Notes under the pieces: generated by a model
What the model was told of the DNA's origin: nothing
What the model saw: only the letters and a program-made list of their open reading frames with translations
Database searches by the model: none
NCBI RefSeq assembly: GCF_900142665.1
Contig: NZ_FRBR01000003.1
Span: forward strand, 62,001-126,000
Source: Roseovarius pacificus
Lineage (GTDB): Bacteria; Pseudomonadota; Alphaproteobacteria; Rhodobacterales; Rhodobacteraceae
Reading direction: 5' to 3'
Length of the DNA: 64,000 nt
Shown: one piece after another, positions 35,857 to 44,162 of the stretch
Numbering within the stretch: the first letter of the stretch is position 1
How the letters are laid out: each line of letters opens with the position of its first letter
Made by a program: the position numbers and the translations under genes

Positions 35857-36348
35857 TCACAGCCCGACCTCGGACAGGATGAAATCGGCAATCGCCGCGG
35901 TGTCGTTCAGGTCGAACACGGGGCGGTCCAGATCGAGCGGCGTATCGCTGGCCACGGCGCGCACGGTGGGATCGCCGGGCGCGATCAGCGGATTGCCGGT
36001 GACGGCGCGGTGGGCCTCGATCTTGGGGTGGCTGTCGCGCTTGTAGCCTTCGATCAGCACCAGATCGACGGGGGCGAGTTTCTGCAACAGCGCGCTCAGC
36101 GCCGGTTCGGCATCGTCGCGCAATTCATGCATCAGCGCGAAACGGTTGCGCGAGGCCAGCAACACCTCGGTTGCGCCGGCGACGCGGTGGCGGTGGCTGT
36201 CCTTGCCGGGGCGGTCCACGTCAAAGCTGTGATGGGCGTGTTTCACGGTGGATACGCTGACTCCGCGCCCGGTGATCTCGGTCACGAGGCGTTCCATCAG
36301 CCCGGTCTTGCCGGCGTTCTTCCAGCCGACGACGCCGTAGACGTTCAT
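35857..36348 (-). CDS. mobB: Molybdopterin-guanine dinucleotide biosynthesis adapter protein
   Basis: A 163-aa P-loop GTPase-like protein (GWKNAGKTGLMERL) that assists MobA in making the bis-MGD cofactor. It has the family motif KHAHHSFDVDRPGKDSHRHR and LIEGYKRD. It starts in an ATGA overlap with mobA and is followed by moeA. Confidence 0.92.
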   Translation of the reverse strand: MNVYGVVGWKNAGKTGLMERLVTEITGRGVSVSTVKHAHHSFDVDRPGKDSHRHRVAGATEVLLASRNRFALMHELRDDAEPALSALLQKLAPVDLVLIEGYKRDSHPKIEAHRAVTGNPLIAPGDPTVRAVASDTPLDLDRPVFDLNDTAAIADFILSEVGL

Positions 36349-36989
36349 GCGCTGTCCTTTCGCATGGCCCGCGCCTGTTGCAGGTCTTCGGGGGTGTTGA
36401 CGTTGAAGAAAGGGTCGCCGGGATCGTCGAACAGGGCCTCGCGGCCATCGTGTTTTTCGGTCCACAGCACCACCTTGCGCAGCCCGTCGTTCAGCGCGGC
36501 GCGCAGATCGTCGCGCAGGGCCACCGGCCAGAGGCCGAAGGTGGGGTGACGAATCAGGCCCGAGCGGCTGAGCGATCTGGTGCGTTCGTTGTCCGGGCGC
36601 GGGGTGGCGGCCAGAACCAGCGGGTGGGTCATGTCCTGCGCCACCTCGAGCAGGCGCGCGACCAGATCGCGGGGGAAAAACGGCGTGTCGGCGGCGACGG
36701 TGACGATGGTCCCGGCGCCCTGCACGGCGGCCCAGTCGAGCCCGGCGAGGACACCGGCCAGAGGGCCGGGGAAATCGGCGATGCTGTCGGGCAGGACGGG
36801 CAGATTGCAGGCGTCAAAGCGCGCCGGGTCGCCATTGGCGTTGAGCGCAAGCCCCGCCACCTGCGGCGCGAGCCGGTCGATCACATGGGACAGGATCGTG
36901 CCGTCGCCAAGCGGCAGCAGCCCCTTGTCGCCCCCGCCCATGCGGGTCGCCTGCCCCCCGGCCAGGATCACGCCAAGCGGTCGGCTCAT
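36345..36989 (-). CDS. mobA: Molybdenum cofactor guanylyltransferase
   Basis: Transfers GMP from GTP to molybdopterin to form MGD for DMSO-reductase-family enzymes. The 214-aa protein has the nucleotidyltransferase loop LAGGQATRMGGGDKG at about residues 9-23 and TVAADTPFFP. It overlaps fdhD upstream and mobB downstream by 4 nt each. The cluster suggests service to a formate dehydrogenase, which is not in this window. Confidence 0.93.
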   Translation of the reverse strand: MSRPLGVILAGGQATRMGGGDKGLLPLGDGTILSHVIDRLAPQVAGLALNANGDPARFDACNLPVLPDSIADFPGPLAGVLAGLDWAAVQGAGTIVTVAADTPFFPRDLVARLLEVAQDMTHPLVLAATPRPDNERTRSLSRSGLIRHPTFGLWPVALRDDLRAALNDGLRKVVLWTEKHDGREALFDDPGDPFFNVNTPEDLQQARAMRKDSA

Positions 36990-37876
36990 GTCGGGGCGCC
37001 CTTGCGGCGGTGTTTGCTGTCCTCGTCGGGGATGCCGGACGGGTCGGCATCGCGCAAGAGACGCTCTTCGCCGGACAGGCAGACGAAACGCCTGCCGCGC
37101 ATCCGGCCGATCAGGGTCAGGCCCACCTGCCGCGCGATTTCCACGCCCCATGCGGTGAACCCCGAGCGCGAGGCCAGAACGGGGATGCCCATCAGCGCCG
37201 TCTTGATCACCATTTCCGAGGTCAGCCGCCCGGTGGTGTAAAGCAGCTTGTCACCCGGCGCGACGCCTTCGGAGAACATCCATCCGGCGATCTTGTCGAC
37301 GGCGTTGTGGCGGCCCACGTCCTCCATATAGACCAGCGGGCGGTCACCCGCGCACAGCACCGTGCCATGAATCGCCCCGGCCTGAAGATAGAGCGACGGC
37401 GTGCGGTTGATGGTGGCGGCCAGCGCGTAGAGGTCCGAGGTTCTGACCTGCGTATCGGGCAGCGTGACCTGCTCCAGCCCCTCCATCATGTCGCCGAACA
37501 CCGTGCCCACGGCGCAGCCGCTGGTGCGGGTCTTTTTCCTGAGCTTTTCCTCATACGTCGTTTGCCCGTCGGTGCGCACGACGACGGTTTCGAGGTCGTC
37601 GTCATACTCCACGCGATGCACGGTTTCATCGGCGCGCAGCATGCCCTGATTGCGCAGGAAGCCGAGCGCCAGGTATTCCGGGTAATCGCCGATGGTCATG
37701 GCGGTGACGATTTCCTGCCCATTGAGGAAAATGGTCAGCGGGCGTTCCTCGACCACGGAAATATGCGCGGGGCGGCCCTCGTGATCGACGCCGTCCACCG
37801 CGCGGGTCAGGCGCGGGGCGTTCGGATCGGGCGCGATGATGTAGCCGGACAGATCGTCGGTGGTGGCCAATTGCAT
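36986..37876 (-). CDS. fdhD: Formate dehydrogenase accessory sulfurtransferase FdhD
   Basis: Transfers sulfur from a cysteine desulfurase to the moco of formate dehydrogenase. The 296-aa protein shows EYLALGFLRNQG, YMEDVGRHNAVDKI and TSEMVIKTALMGIPVLASRSG, all FdhD hallmarks. The E. coli CxxC site is replaced by TSGCAVGT, so only the first cysteine remains. ATG 37876 has AGGAG directly adjacent, which is tight; an upstream ATG at 37912 has no ribosome-binding site. It heads the moco operon and is divergent from azlC. Confidence 0.9.
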   Translation of the reverse strand: MQLATTDDLSGYIIAPDPNAPRLTRAVDGVDHEGRPAHISVVEERPLTIFLNGQEIVTAMTIGDYPEYLALGFLRNQGMLRADETVHRVEYDDDLETVVVRTDGQTTYEEKLRKKTRTSGCAVGTVFGDMMEGLEQVTLPDTQVRTSDLYALAATINRTPSLYLQAGAIHGTVLCAGDRPLVYMEDVGRHNAVDKIAGWMFSEGVAPGDKLLYTTGRLTSEMVIKTALMGIPVLASRSGFTAWGVEIARQVGLTLIGRMRGRRFVCLSGEERLLRDADPSGIPDEDSKHRRKGAPT

Positions 37877-37930
37877 CTCCTGCGGGTTCGGTCTAGGCCG
37901 TTGGCATTGCAACCAATCTAGGACGATGCC

Positions 37931-38653
37931 GTGCCGACGGAAAGTTCGAAATCCATCTTCTTTCAGGGTGTTCGGGACAGTGCGCCGTTCATTCTGGTGA
38001 TGGTCCCGTTTTCAACCCTGTTCGGAGTCGTCGCTGCCGAAGCGGGCCTGAACGTGTTCGAAGCGGTGACATTTTCGTTTCTGGTGATCGCGGGCGCGGC
38101 GCAGTTCACGGCGATCGAGCTGATGCGCAACGACGCGCCGACTCTGATCGTGCTGATTTCGTCGCTGGCGGTCAATCTGCGGATGGCGATGTATTCGGCC
38201 TCTCTGGTGCCTTACCTGGGCAAGGCGACATTGGCGCAGCGCGCTTGGGCGGCCTATTTCATCGTCGATCAGACCTATGCCTGTTCGATCCTGAAATTCG
38301 ACGCGCGGCGCGAATGGACGGTGAAGCAGCGGCTGATCTATTTCTTCGGCGTCGCCGCGCCGGTCTGTCCGCCGTGGTACCTGTTCACCGGTGTCGGCGC
38401 GGTGGTGGGGCAGGCGATTCCCGAAAGTTTCGCGCTGGATTTCGCGATTCCGATCATGTTCCTGGCGCTGATCGGGCCGATGATGCGCACCCGTGCCCAT
38501 GTGGCGGCGGGGTTCGTTTCGGTGGCGACGGCGCTGATCTTTGCCTTCCTGCCCTATAACCTGGGCCTGCTGGTGGCGGGGCTGTTGGGCATGATGGCCG
38601 GGGCGCAGGTGGAACTGATCGACAGCCGCCGGGCAGAAAGGAGCGGATCATGA
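37931..38653 (+). CDS. azlC: AzlC family branched-chain amino acid exporter subunit
   Basis: A 240-aa inner-membrane protein with the AzlC pattern FFQGVRDSAPFILVMVPFST, AGAAQFTAIELM and NLRMAMYSASLVPYL. With AzlD it exports branched-chain amino acids. GTG 37931 is the start, with AGGA upstream. It overlaps azlD by 4 nt. Confidence 0.88.
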   Translation: MPTESSKSIFFQGVRDSAPFILVMVPFSTLFGVVAAEAGLNVFEAVTFSFLVIAGAAQFTAIELMRNDAPTLIVLISSLAVNLRMAMYSASLVPYLGKATLAQRAWAAYFIVDQTYACSILKFDARREWTVKQRLIYFFGVAAPVCPPWYLFTGVGAVVGQAIPESFALDFAIPIMFLALIGPMMRTRAHVAAGFVSVATALIFAFLPYNLGLLVAGLLGMMAGAQVELIDSRRAERSGS

Positions 38654-38976
38654 TCGACAAGGGCGAATTGTGGCTGGTGATGATCCTGCTGGGGCTGGGC
38701 AGTTTCACGCTGCGCTTTGCCTTTCTCGGGCTGATCGGGGACCGGCCCCTGCCGCCGTGGATTCTGCGGCACCTGCGCTATACGGCGGTGGCGGTTCTGC
38801 CGGGGCTGGTGGCCCCGCTGGTGGTCTGGCCCGAGGCGACGGGCGGCGTGCCGGATGCGCCGCGCATGGCGGCGGCGCTGGTCACGATCATCGCGGGCAT
38901 CGTGACGCGCAACATGCTGCTGGCGATTTTCCTCGGCGCATCCACGCTCTATGGCGGGCTGTACCTGCTGGGGTAG
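38650..38976 (+). CDS. azlD: AzlD family membrane protein
   Basis: A 108-aa protein with four hydrophobic segments and the AzlD motif (LGLGSFTLRFAFLGLIGDRP ... LRYTAVAVLPGLVAP). It is the small partner of AzlC. The start overlaps the azlC stop in ATGA. No terminator is obvious after it. Confidence 0.88.
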   Translation: MIDKGELWLVMILLGLGSFTLRFAFLGLIGDRPLPPWILRHLRYTAVAVLPGLVAPLVVWPEATGGVPDAPRMAAALVTIIAGIVTRNMLLAIFLGASTLYGGLYLLG

Positions 38977-39291
38977 TGACGTGGTCATCAGGCAAGCCGC
39001 GCATCGTCGGGCCGCGGGATGGCGATCAAACGGCCATTCTTTGCGGTTTATGCCTGCCAAATCCGAAAGAGATCAAAGCGGCGCACCATCCTCACCCAAT
39101 CGCCAGCCCGTGCAGGCGGCCCGGCGATGCGCGGCGCCTTCGGCGCTGTTTCGCGCAAGTGGGAAAAACCTCTGCGGGCACAATCCAGACAACAGCCGGG
39201 CATGGTGCCGATGGCTGATATGCGGAACAAAGTGTGACTTCGCTGCACCTGCTCCAAGGTCTGCTTTAACTGGCGCATTTCCATTGAAGAC
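38977..39291. other. 315-bp gap between azlD and the immunity gene
   Basis: No credible gene is seen. The stretch near 39100-39150 (CGGCGATGCGCGGCGCCTTC) faintly resembles the REP-like repeats around the liv operon. The composition is mixed, and it marks the left edge of the accessory patch. Confidence 0.5.
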
Positions 39292-39861
39292 CTACGCCGA
39301 TCGGCTCACCTCCAGCGCCTCCAGAATGGCCTTGCCAAACGCTTCGTCCGACACGTCTTCCGGCAAGACCGTATCTTCATGGCCGCGAATGCCCTCCCAG
39401 TGACCATGTCCGCGATAGCGCGTTGGCTTGATTGCGATTTTGCCGTCCCGCAATTTCAACGAAACATGGCCCGCACCGTTAAACAGCGCTTTCAGCGTCT
39501 TGACACCAGCGCGCGCCTTGTCTGCCTCTTCCCACGCTTTGAATTCTTCCTTTGTTGGAAAACGGATGACGTCATCCCACTCTGGATGTTCTGGCGTAAT
39601 GAACCGGCTGGCCAAGAGGGCGGCCCGCGCGTGACCGCCGATCTCCAGAGCCGTTAGGTCTGGCAACAAATATTGATGGTATCCCTTGGGGTCTGGATAC
39701 GAGGCCCCATAAACCGCTTGGGAGGCGATTTCCGTAAATTTGCGATAGCCCGTGACATAGGCACTTTTACGCTCTTTGGGAGGCTTGGCGCGTTTTTTCC
39801 GCTCAGCCGCCTCTGCGAGAGCTTTCGCTCTTTGTTCTTCGAAAGTAAGCACTTTTCTCAT
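39292..39861 (-). CDS. CDI-type immunity protein (CdiI-like)
   Basis: A 189-aa soluble protein, basic at its N-terminus (KALAEAAERKKRAKPPKERK). A C-terminal part, ...RGHGHWEGIRGHEDTVLPED then VSDEAFGKAILEALE, resembles contact-dependent growth inhibition immunity proteins. Its ATG overlaps the stop of the toxin gene by 4 nt (ATGA), the usual toxin-immunity coupling. It should bind and block the nuclease encoded just upstream. The frame is intact although the toxin gene is shifted. The family call rests on recalled similarity and context. Confidence 0.65.
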   Translation of the reverse strand: MRKVLTFEEQRAKALAEAAERKKRAKPPKERKSAYVTGYRKFTEIASQAVYGASYPDPKGYHQYLLPDLTALEIGGHARAALLASRFITPEHPEWDDVIRFPTKEEFKAWEEADKARAGVKTLKALFNGAGHVSLKLRDGKIAIKPTRYRGHGHWEGIRGHEDTVLPEDVSDEAFGKAILEALEVSRSA

Positions 39862-40902
39862 TGGATTTGCCTTACATTTACGTCGATCCCCAAACTCTCA
39901 GCGTAGTCTATCGCCCGTTGAATTTGGGTAAACTGTTCCGGGGTGGTGCCGTCGGGCACGGCGAGTTCTAGGCGTTTGAGGGTGATGTCGTCCGCGTTGA
40001 TTTCGATGCCCTTCTTGTTGTCGTATTCGAAGCTGTCAATTTGGTCGATGTAACGCTTCAAAGCACCATAGAGACGGCTCGGTCGGTCCACATATCCCGG
40101 TGCACGCGTGTCTATCGTCTTTGCGCTGGTCGCAATGCCTGCATCGCCGTCCCAGAAGTCGAAGGTCTTGAAGTTGTCAGGTGTACGCTCTCCCAGCCCG
40201 CCCAATCGCTCGAGGTGATCTTCCCAAGGTCCGCCCTGTTCCCTGATCGGCCCGCCCCTGAGCCGCGACGAAATCAGGCTCACAATCCGGTTCATCAAGG
40301 AGGTATGGTTCGGCAAAACACCGGCAGTTATAGGCTTGTCCGGGATGGCCGGTTTCGGGCGGATTGTCCCAATCAAAGACCTTGTCGTCATGCTCTGCAT
40401 GTTTGTGGCGCACTTTGTCGTCATCACGGGACCGCCAGATATACTGATCAATTCCAAGGGCGCGTTGCCTGCGTTCATTGATCAGCCCGGAGAATGACGT
40501 GATCAGGTTTTCTTCCATCGCACGACGGACGGAGTTGAAGCGACTTGGCCGCTCGCCATGGTCAGCCCAGATCGTTTCCAGCCGTTCCGACCACGCCTGC
40601 ATCGCAGCGTTTTTGTCGCCGGAAACATCCGCCAAGTCGCCGAAGGAAAGAGGGGCTTCAAATCCGTCGCGCGTGAATCGCAGCAGGAGGTCAACGTTGA
40701 TCTGATCCGCAAAGTCCAGATTGGTGGCAAACCTCTGCTGCAAAGCGGCAAGGCCGGGGATATCTGCTTTGCGCGATAGCGGGCGCGCGAGCATCCCACG
40801 CGTGCCCCTCGACAACACGTAACCGCCGCTCCCACCCGACCTCAGAAATTGAGTAAACTTCGTTTCCATGACCCACGCCGCATCCGAATGAACGGGGGGC
40901 AT
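39858..40902 (-). pseudogene. MuF-domain polymorphic toxin with CDI nuclease tail, frameshifted
   Basis: The first frame (from 40902) encodes a phage Mu gpF-like minor head domain: YIWRSRDDDKVRHKHAEHDD, VFDWDNPPETGHPG and NCRCFAEP. After a one-base shift at about 40240-40275, in a G/C run, the second frame encodes a tail like the EC869 CdiA-CT DNase: GGPWEDHLERLG, NFKTFDFWD and ATSAKTID, holding the E, D and SxK residues of its PD-(D/E)xK-like site. MuF toxins are phage-encoded polymorphic toxins. No other head or tail genes are present. The N-terminal part before the MuF domain looks short or worn. Confidence 0.75.
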
Positions 40903-41110
40903 TTTCCGGGAGTCCGGTTAACAAGCTGAAATCACACCGTTCGGTGCCAATTGGATTGATTGGCCATAGCGGCCATTCGTACTTCGCGCAGCAATTGGAA
41001 GTATGGGCTCGCGCCCGACCTTCGCCGCGGCTTGCCTGAGCGGGGCACCGTGGGACAAAGCTGCCGTTGGTGACGATCCGGCCAAAGACCGATCTTGTAT
41101 GTTGGGAGGG

Positions 41111-41467
41111 CTAAACGCCCAACTCCTCGCGAGATGCAAGAGCCAGCTTTGAAATCAAGTCATCAGGGATGGGCTTCTTCGCCGAAAATGTAACACCAGT
41201 CTTAGTCGCTTTAAGTCCAGCAGCAGCGATCTCGTCGGCGTGGGCTGCTATGGCCCCTTTGCTTACATAGAGACCGCATTGATTGCTGAAGGCGGCGTAT
41301 CCGGCAACAACGTCCTTTCCAAAACCGAACCCAGGCATGTCGTACATGATCACTTCGTCAGCGTCTGGAAGAGCTTCTGCCAATCGGGCACGCAACTGCA
41401 CAAGAAGATCATGAAATTGCTCCGGCGCTGCTTCGATGTACTCGTCGTGGTTCGCAAACTTTGCCAT
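41111..41467 (-). CDS. DUF1801 family protein
   Basis: A 118-aa soluble protein with the DUF1801/YdhG-like pattern: HDLLVQLRARLAEALPDADE, VIMYDMPGFGF and YAAFSNQCGLYVSKGAIAAH. Relatives include the Bacillus Fra frataxin-like protein, but the group is broad and the role unknown. Start 41467 gives a family-like N-terminus; a longer frame begins at 41488. It sits in the accessory patch between the MuF toxin gene and a MITE-like element. The 208-bp gap 40903-41110 shows no gene. Confidence 0.75.
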   Translation of the reverse strand: MAKFANHDEYIEAAPEQFHDLLVQLRARLAEALPDADEVIMYDMPGFGFGKDVVAGYAAFSNQCGLYVSKGAIAAHADEIAAAGLKATKTGVTFSAKKPIPDDLISKLALASREELGV

Positions 41468-41597
41468 CGCTCGAATTTCTCCCTGCAATCAATTGGTGCG
41501 ATGCCCATTATCACAGTTTGTGGCGTCATTTGAAACGGCGGCCTCTTCAGAGCGGTCGTTCGCGCGCCCTGCAGCATCCATCAATCTGGGCTGATTC

Positions 41598-41753
41598 TGT
41601 TGAAAAACTCTGCAACCTGAAAATCGCCTCAAAATTTTGGAACAGCGTTCCCGCATGTCGCCCTTGGGCAAACTGTGTTTGAGCGACGGAGCTTTCGCGG
41701 GAGGATGTTCGGCAGATTTGCTACTTCTTCGCAGCACACCGACTTTTTCAACA
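41598..41753. mobile_element. MITE-like element with IS-type terminal repeats
   Basis: A 156-bp non-coding element bounded by near-perfect 13-bp inverted ends (TGTTGAAAAACTC at 41598 and the complement of TGTTGAAAAAGTC at 41741). The left end, with two flanking bases (TTCTGTTGAAAAACT), is identical to the end next to the IS1182-type transposase remnant at 63185. It could be a deletion derivative mobilised by such an IS. Confidence 0.6.
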
Positions 41754-41891
41754 CAATCGGTTTCAAACAGCCCTTCGACTCCATTCAGGCTCTCAATCAT
41801 CGTTGCAAACCGGAGCATGGGTTCGATACGTGCCCGGTCGCCGCCTCTCCCGGTCCGCATGGCACTGCGCGGCGGCCTCCGGTTTCTGTCT

Positions 41892-42250
41892 CGTGATCAC
41901 CGTCATCCGTCGGCCTCGCCCGATGTCTCGGGTTCCACCTCTTCCAGCCGGTGCAGGTCTGCCGCCGGGATCAGCGCCACCTGTTCGCGCCCGTGGCGGG
42001 TGATCGTCAGGTGGTCGCCATGACGTGATCCAGATAGGCGCCCCGGTTTTTGCGCAGTTTGCGGCTGTTGACCCGTATGAACATCGGCGCTCCTTTGGCA
42101 TGACCCGGTCAGCCTGCCCGCAGCGGGTTAACAGCGGGAAAACCGGTCGCGCCGCGCGGCGATGCGTCCACGATGGACGCAAATTTCCGCATACCCCCCG
42201 ATTTTCGTACAAAACCCGCGTACACGTCGTACAAAACGTACGAAACGCGG
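41892..42250 (-). repeat. Inverted antitoxin module, copy 2 (decayed)
   Basis: This 359-bp reverse-complement copy of 25487-25854 begins 6 nt downstream of the dat stop. The operator-like TGTACG array is kept. The antitoxin frame has lost 7 nt and a further 2-nt change lies in the leader. With copy 1 it brackets 16.0 kb and could support inversion by homologous recombination. Confidence 0.9.
41903..42084 (-). pseudogene. Phd/YefM-type antitoxin, frameshifted copy
   Basis: It starts MFIRVNSRKLRKNRGAYLDH, then VMATT and a stop, because 15 nt of copy 1 are replaced by 8 nt. The rest of the antitoxin sequence continues out of frame to the old stop. The predicted toxin start (ATGACGGTGATCACG) is still present but leads into unrelated sequence. 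Confidence 0.85.
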
Positions 42251-42256
42251 GCTGTC

Positions 42257-43117
42257 TCAGATCGCCGCTTTCAGGCTCTCTTCCAGATAGATTTCGCGCA
42301 GTCGTTTCGCGACCGGCCCCGGCGTGCCGTCACCCACGCTTTGCCCGTCGATTTCCACCACCGGCATGACGAAGGCGCTGGCCGAGGTGACGAATGCCTC
42401 GTCGGCCTGTTTTGCCTCGTCGACGGTGAAAAACCGTTCTTCCACAGTCATTTGCGCCTCTTTCGCGAACCGCAGAACGGCGGCGCGGGTGATGCCGTGC
42501 AGGATATCGTTGCTCAGCTGACGGGTGATGATCTTGCCGCCCTTGACGATATAGGCGTTGTTGCTGGTGCCTTCGGTCACATGCCCGTCCTCGACCAGCC
42601 AGGCATCGTCGCACCCCGCCCTCTTGGCCATCATCTTGCCCATCGAGGGATACAGAAGCTGCACTGTCTTGATGTCGCGACGGCCCCAGCGAATGTCGTC
42701 TATGCTAATGATTTTCAACCCTTTTTCGGCCTGCGGGCTGTTGGCGAGGCCGGGTTTCGACTGGGTGAACAGCACCACGGTCGGCTCGGTCGTCTCGGGA
42801 TCGGGAAAGGCGAAATCCCGGTCCCCGTCACTGCCCCGCGTCATCTGGAGATACACCAGACCGTCCTCGATCCCGTTGACCTTCACCAGTTCGCGATGAA
42901 TCTCCAGCAGATCGTCGAACACTGCGGGCTTCCTGATGTCCAACTCGCTCAGCGAACGTTCGAGCCGCGCCAGATGTCCTTCGAAATCAATGAGTTTGCC
43001 GCCCAGAACGCTGGTCACTTCATAGACCCCGTCGGCCATCAGAAAGGCCCGGTCAAAGATCGAAACCGTGGCTTCGGTTTCCGGCAGGTAGGTTCCGTTC
43101 ACGTAAACAGTGCGCAT
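42257..43117 (-). CDS. dat: D-amino acid aminotransferase (fold type IV PLP enzyme)
   Basis: The 286-aa class IV aminotransferase has MRTVYVNGTYLPE, FDRAFLMADGVYEV, the PLP-binding lysine in RWGRRDIKTVQLL, and VTEGTSNNAYIV. It interconverts D-amino acids and 2-oxo acids, with D-Glu/D-Ala the usual substrates of the D-type group. It starts 4 nt after dgcA, so it is the third gene of the dgcN-dgcA-dat operon. The branched-chain (IlvE) alternative is less likely given the neighbours. Confidence 0.85.
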   Translation of the reverse strand: MRTVYVNGTYLPETEATVSIFDRAFLMADGVYEVTSVLGGKLIDFEGHLARLERSLSELDIRKPAVFDDLLEIHRELVKVNGIEDGLVYLQMTRGSDGDRDFAFPDPETTEPTVVLFTQSKPGLANSPQAEKGLKIISIDDIRWGRRDIKTVQLLYPSMGKMMAKRAGCDDAWLVEDGHVTEGTSNNAYIVKGGKIITRQLSNDILHGITRAAVLRFAKEAQMTVEERFFTVDEAKQADEAFVTSASAFVMPVVEIDGQSVGDGTPGPVAKRLREIYLEESLKAAI

Positions 43118-43121
43118 GGCG

Positions 43122-44087
43122 TTATCCCCAAAGATCGGCCGTCGGCGGATGCACCCCGGCCTCGTCGAATGTCAAAGCGTTCTCGCGGTCTTCGGCCAAT
43201 AAAAGCGGGCCGTCAAGGTCTGTCACCATCGCGCCCTGCGCCACCAGCACCGCCGGCGCCATCGCCAGCGAACTGCCCACCATGCAGCCGACCATCACCT
43301 TGTAGCCCTGCGCCAGCGCGGCCTCGCGCAGCGCCAGCGCCTCGGTCAGGCCGCCGGTCTTGTCGAGCTTGATGTTGATCACGTCATACTTGCCCTTCAG
43401 CCCCGGCAGGCTGTCGCGGTCATGGCAGGCCTCGTCGGCGCAGACGGGCAGAGGGCGCTCGATCCCGCGCAGGGCCTCGTCATCGCCTGCGGGCAGGGGT
43501 TGTTCGACAAGGCTGACGCCAAGGCGCACCAGATGCGGGGCCAGATCGGCATAGACATCGGCGCTCCAGCCCTCGTTGGCGTCCACGATGATGCGCGCAT
43601 CCGGCGCGCCCGCGCGCACGGCTTCGACGCGGGGCATGTCGTCGGGCGTGCCCAGCTTGATCTTGAGCAGCGGACGGTGCGCGTTTCGGGCGGCCTGTTC
43701 GCGCATCTTTTCAGGCGTGTCCAGCGACAGGGTATAGGCGGTGATTTCAGGGGTCGGGGCGGGCAGCCCGGCCAGTTCCCACACGCGCTTGCCCGCGCGT
43801 TTCGCCTCGATATCCCACAGGGCGCAATCCACAGCGTTGCGCGCGGCCCCGGCGGGCAGCAGCCCCTGCAATTCGGTCCGGTTGAACCGGGCGGGCAGGC
43901 TTTCAATCTGGGCGGTCACGCTGTCCAGCGTTTCCTCATACCGGGCATAGGGCACGCATTCGCCCCAGCCGGTCACGTCACCGTCGCTGATCCGCACGGT
44001 CAGCACCTGTGCTTCGCTGCGCGAGCCACGGCTGATGGTAAAAACCTGCGCCAGCCGGAACACATCGCGGGCCACTGAAATTTCCAC
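43122..44087 (-). CDS. dgcA: N-acetyl-D-glutamate racemase DgcA (enolase superfamily)
   Basis: A 321-aa member of the mandelate racemase/muconate-lactonising group, often annotated dipeptide epimerase. It has the catalytic Lys pair in LLKIKLG, metal ligands in IIVDANEGWS, VEQPLP and ADEACHD, and the second catalytic Lys in NIKLDKTGG. In characterised marine bacteria DgcA converts N-acetyl-D-glutamate to the L form after DgcN acts. The start is GTG 44087 with GGGTGGGAG upstream; the region just before it is dispersed repeat B. Confidence 0.87.
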   Translation of the reverse strand: MEISVARDVFRLAQVFTISRGSRSEAQVLTVRISDGDVTGWGECVPYARYEETLDSVTAQIESLPARFNRTELQGLLPAGAARNAVDCALWDIEAKRAGKRVWELAGLPAPTPEITAYTLSLDTPEKMREQAARNAHRPLLKIKLGTPDDMPRVEAVRAGAPDARIIVDANEGWSADVYADLAPHLVRLGVSLVEQPLPAGDDEALRGIERPLPVCADEACHDRDSLPGLKGKYDVINIKLDKTGGLTEALALREAALAQGYKVMVGCMVGSSLAMAPAVLVAQGAMVTDLDGPLLLAEDRENALTFDEAGVHPPTADLWG

Positions 44088-44097
44088 GCTCCCACCC

Positions 44098-44129
44098 TTC
44101 TTCTTGCTCCAAATATCCCCGCCGGAGGC
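44098..44129. repeat. Dispersed 32-bp repeat, copy B
   Basis: It matches the repeat at 1414-1446 at about 30 of 32 positions and lies directly in front of the dgcA GTG, between dgcA and dgcN. It shares its GGAGGC end with the related copy at 51546-51576. Confidence 0.6.
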
Positions 44130-44162
44130 ATCCACCGGACGCCTCCGGGTGCTGCGATCAGA

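Noticed and set aside
41489..41860. 123-codon minus-strand frame over the MITE-like element
   Set aside because: It spans both inverted ends and flanking sequence, so it is a fortuitous frame in a repeat rather than a gene.
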